DNA from: Chitinophagales bacterium
GTDB taxonomy: Bacteria > Bacteroidota > Bacteroidia > Chitinophagales > Chitinophagaceae
Direction: 5' to 3'
Assembly (NCBI GenBank): GCA_013297585.1
Contig: JAAFHG010000166.1
Span: forward strand, 1 to 7,579
DNA length: 7,579 nt
Shown here: one piece after another, positions 6,542 through 7,579 of the stretch
Layout: each line of letters begins with the position of its first letter
Numbering within the stretch: position 1 is the stretch's first letter
Translations under genes and position numbers: made by a program
The notes under the pieces: model-generated
Seen by the model: the letters and a program-made list of their open reading frames with translations, nothing else
Database searches by the model: none
What the model was told of the DNA's origin: nothing

Positions 6542-7579
6542 TTACCCCTCAGCTAATGGCAAGGTTACTGTAAACGTAGTGCCTACGTTAGCTTTGGTAC
6601 TAAACTGTATTGTGCCATTGATATTTTCTACAATGCCTTTACAAATGGCTAAACCCAAGCCTGTACCGGATGTTTTGGTGGTGAAATTGGGTGTAAATAT
6701 GCGGCTTTGCATGGCTTCTGGTATGCCTTTACCATTGTCTGTAATACTTATTACTACTGCATTTGCTTGCTGCTGTTGTACAATATTAATTACAGGTTTG
6801 CAGTTAGCGTCTTCATCGTCTACTGCTTCTATAGCATTTTTAATAAGATTGGTAAATAGGCGATTGAGTTGTGTTTTATCAGCCGTAACTAAACTTGCAA
6901 TTTGATTTGGATAGTGTATTGTTACACCTTCGCTATGGTGGTATAATGCAATAACAGAAGTAAGCACTTCTGCTACATCAAACGTATCTAATTGTACATT
7001 ATTAATATTAGCAAACTGCGAGAAATCGCCTGCTATTTTAGCCAATTGGTCTATCTGTTCTACCAAGGTGGTGGCTACTTTTTTAGAAAGTTCTTTACTA
7101 TTAGCAGCGTCTGCATCTATGGCTCTAAGCAGGTATTGAATGCTCAGTTTCATAGGTGTAAGTGGATTTTTGATTTCGTGAGCTACTTGCCTTGCCATTT
7201 CTCGCCACGCACCTTCCCGCTCACTGCGAGCAAGTGCTACGGCACTTTGTTCTAGCTTTTGCACCATGGCATTGTATTCGTTTACCAATGGTGCTATTTC
7301 ATCGTTCCTATGCCAAGTAATTACCTCGTTGTGCTGCGATAAATTAACTTGCTGCATTTTATCGGCAATGGCTTTAAAGGCAGACACAATGCGCTCTGTA
7401 AGTAAAAATGCAATCGCACCTGCTAGTAAAAATACAAACGCATTTAAGTTAATTAACGTAGCAATAAAGTTGGAAATCTCTTGCGTTAACTCTATTTGCG
7501 AGTTTAAATAAGGGATATTGAGGTAACCAAAAGTATGGCCATTTTCATCGATAATGGGTATGTAAATACTAATGTATTT
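6542..7579 (-). CDS. sensor histidine kinase, NtrY-like C-terminal part (partial, N-terminus missing)
   Basis: This is the kinase half of a membrane-bound two-component sensor, which would phosphorylate a response regulator not in this window. From the right edge, 345 residues remain. They show the end of an extracytoplasmic sensor domain (IYIPIIDENGHTFGYLNIPY, about 5-24), a membrane helix (about 38-60), a HAMP-like linker with DEIAPLVNEYNAMVQKLE, and an HisKA domain with H-box ARQVAHEIKNPLTPMKLS, phospho-acceptor His134 (codon at 7178-7180). The HATPase_c domain follows, with N-box RLFTNLIKNAIEA (240-252), G1 DNGKGIP (281-287), F-box FTPNFTTKT (295-303) and G2 GTGLGLAICKG (305-315). The frame is open to the edge, so the internal GTG at 7387 is not the true start. 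The HEIKNPLTPMKLS H-box is typical of NtrY-type kinases, but the signal sensed here is unknown. All catalytic motifs look intact. Confidence 0.95.
   Translation of the reverse strand, partial: KYISIYIPIIDENGHTFGYLNIPYLNSQIELTQEISNFIATLINLNAFVFLLAGAIAFLLTERIVSAFKAIADKMQQVNLSQHNEVITWHRNDEIAPLVNEYNAMVQKLEQSAVALARSEREGAWREMARQVAHEIKNPLTPMKLSIQYLLRAIDADAANSKELSKKVATTLVEQIDQLAKIAGDFSQFANINNVQLDTFDVAEVLTSVIALYHHSEGVTIHYPNQIASLVTADKTQLNRLFTNLIKNAIEAVDDEDANCKPVINIVQQQQANAVVISITDNGKGIPEAMQSRIFTPNFTTKTSGTGLGLAICKGIVENINGTIQFSTKANVGTTFTVTLPLAEG

Noticed and set aside
7385..7387. GTG at 7387 as the start of a short soluble histidine kinase.
   Set aside because: The same frame stays open to the window edge and encodes a membrane helix and part of a sensor domain, so the gene is partial and starts outside the window.
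6579..7511. Three plus-strand open frames opposite the histidine kinase.
   Set aside because: They lie antisense to conserved kinase motifs and have Cys/Ile/Leu-rich sequences typical of shadow frames.

Overview
The window looks like ordinary core chromosome from a member of the Bacteroidota, most likely near Chitinophagaceae. The evidence is an AT-rich composition, a SecD-SecF fusion protein, a long-form IspH with Bacteroidota-style motifs, and promoter-like boxes of the TAnnTTTG type just upstream of start codons. The family-level placement is inference; no 16S or other marker gene is present.

Layout from left to right. Positions 2-982 (minus) hold most of ispH, an isoprenoid-synthesis iron-sulfur reductase whose C-terminus is cut off by the left edge. 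Fifty bases upstream on the same strand is msrC (1033-1509), a free methionine-(R)-sulfoxide reductase with all three expected cysteines; the two may be co-transcribed. A 227-base divergent spacer separates msrC from a small two-helix membrane protein (1737-2099, plus). The last codons of that gene lie inside a degenerate GGAT-periodic repeat (2061-2097), and an inverted copy of the repeat lies at 2234-2272. The 259-base gap between 2099 and 2359 holds these repeats, two hairpins and a good candidate promoter for secDF.

secDF (2359-5436, plus) fills the centre of the window. It encodes a 1025-residue membrane protein that joins SecD and SecF, which use the proton motive force to help move proteins through the Sec channel. 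A strong rho-independent terminator follows at 5458-5490. Next come two plus-strand genes of unknown function: a 93-residue membrane protein (5564-5845) and a 209-residue soluble, helical protein (5910-6539). Only two bases later, convergent on the minus strand, is the C-terminal part of a sensor histidine kinase with an NtrY-like H-box (6542-7579), whose N-terminus runs off the right edge.

The genes do not form one obvious pathway; most are independent housekeeping transcription units. I found no mobile element with a transposase, no CRISPR array, no RNA gene and no new multi-gene system. The most unusual structure is the inverted GGAT-periodic repeat pair, one arm of which supplies the C-terminal tail of a conserved small membrane protein.
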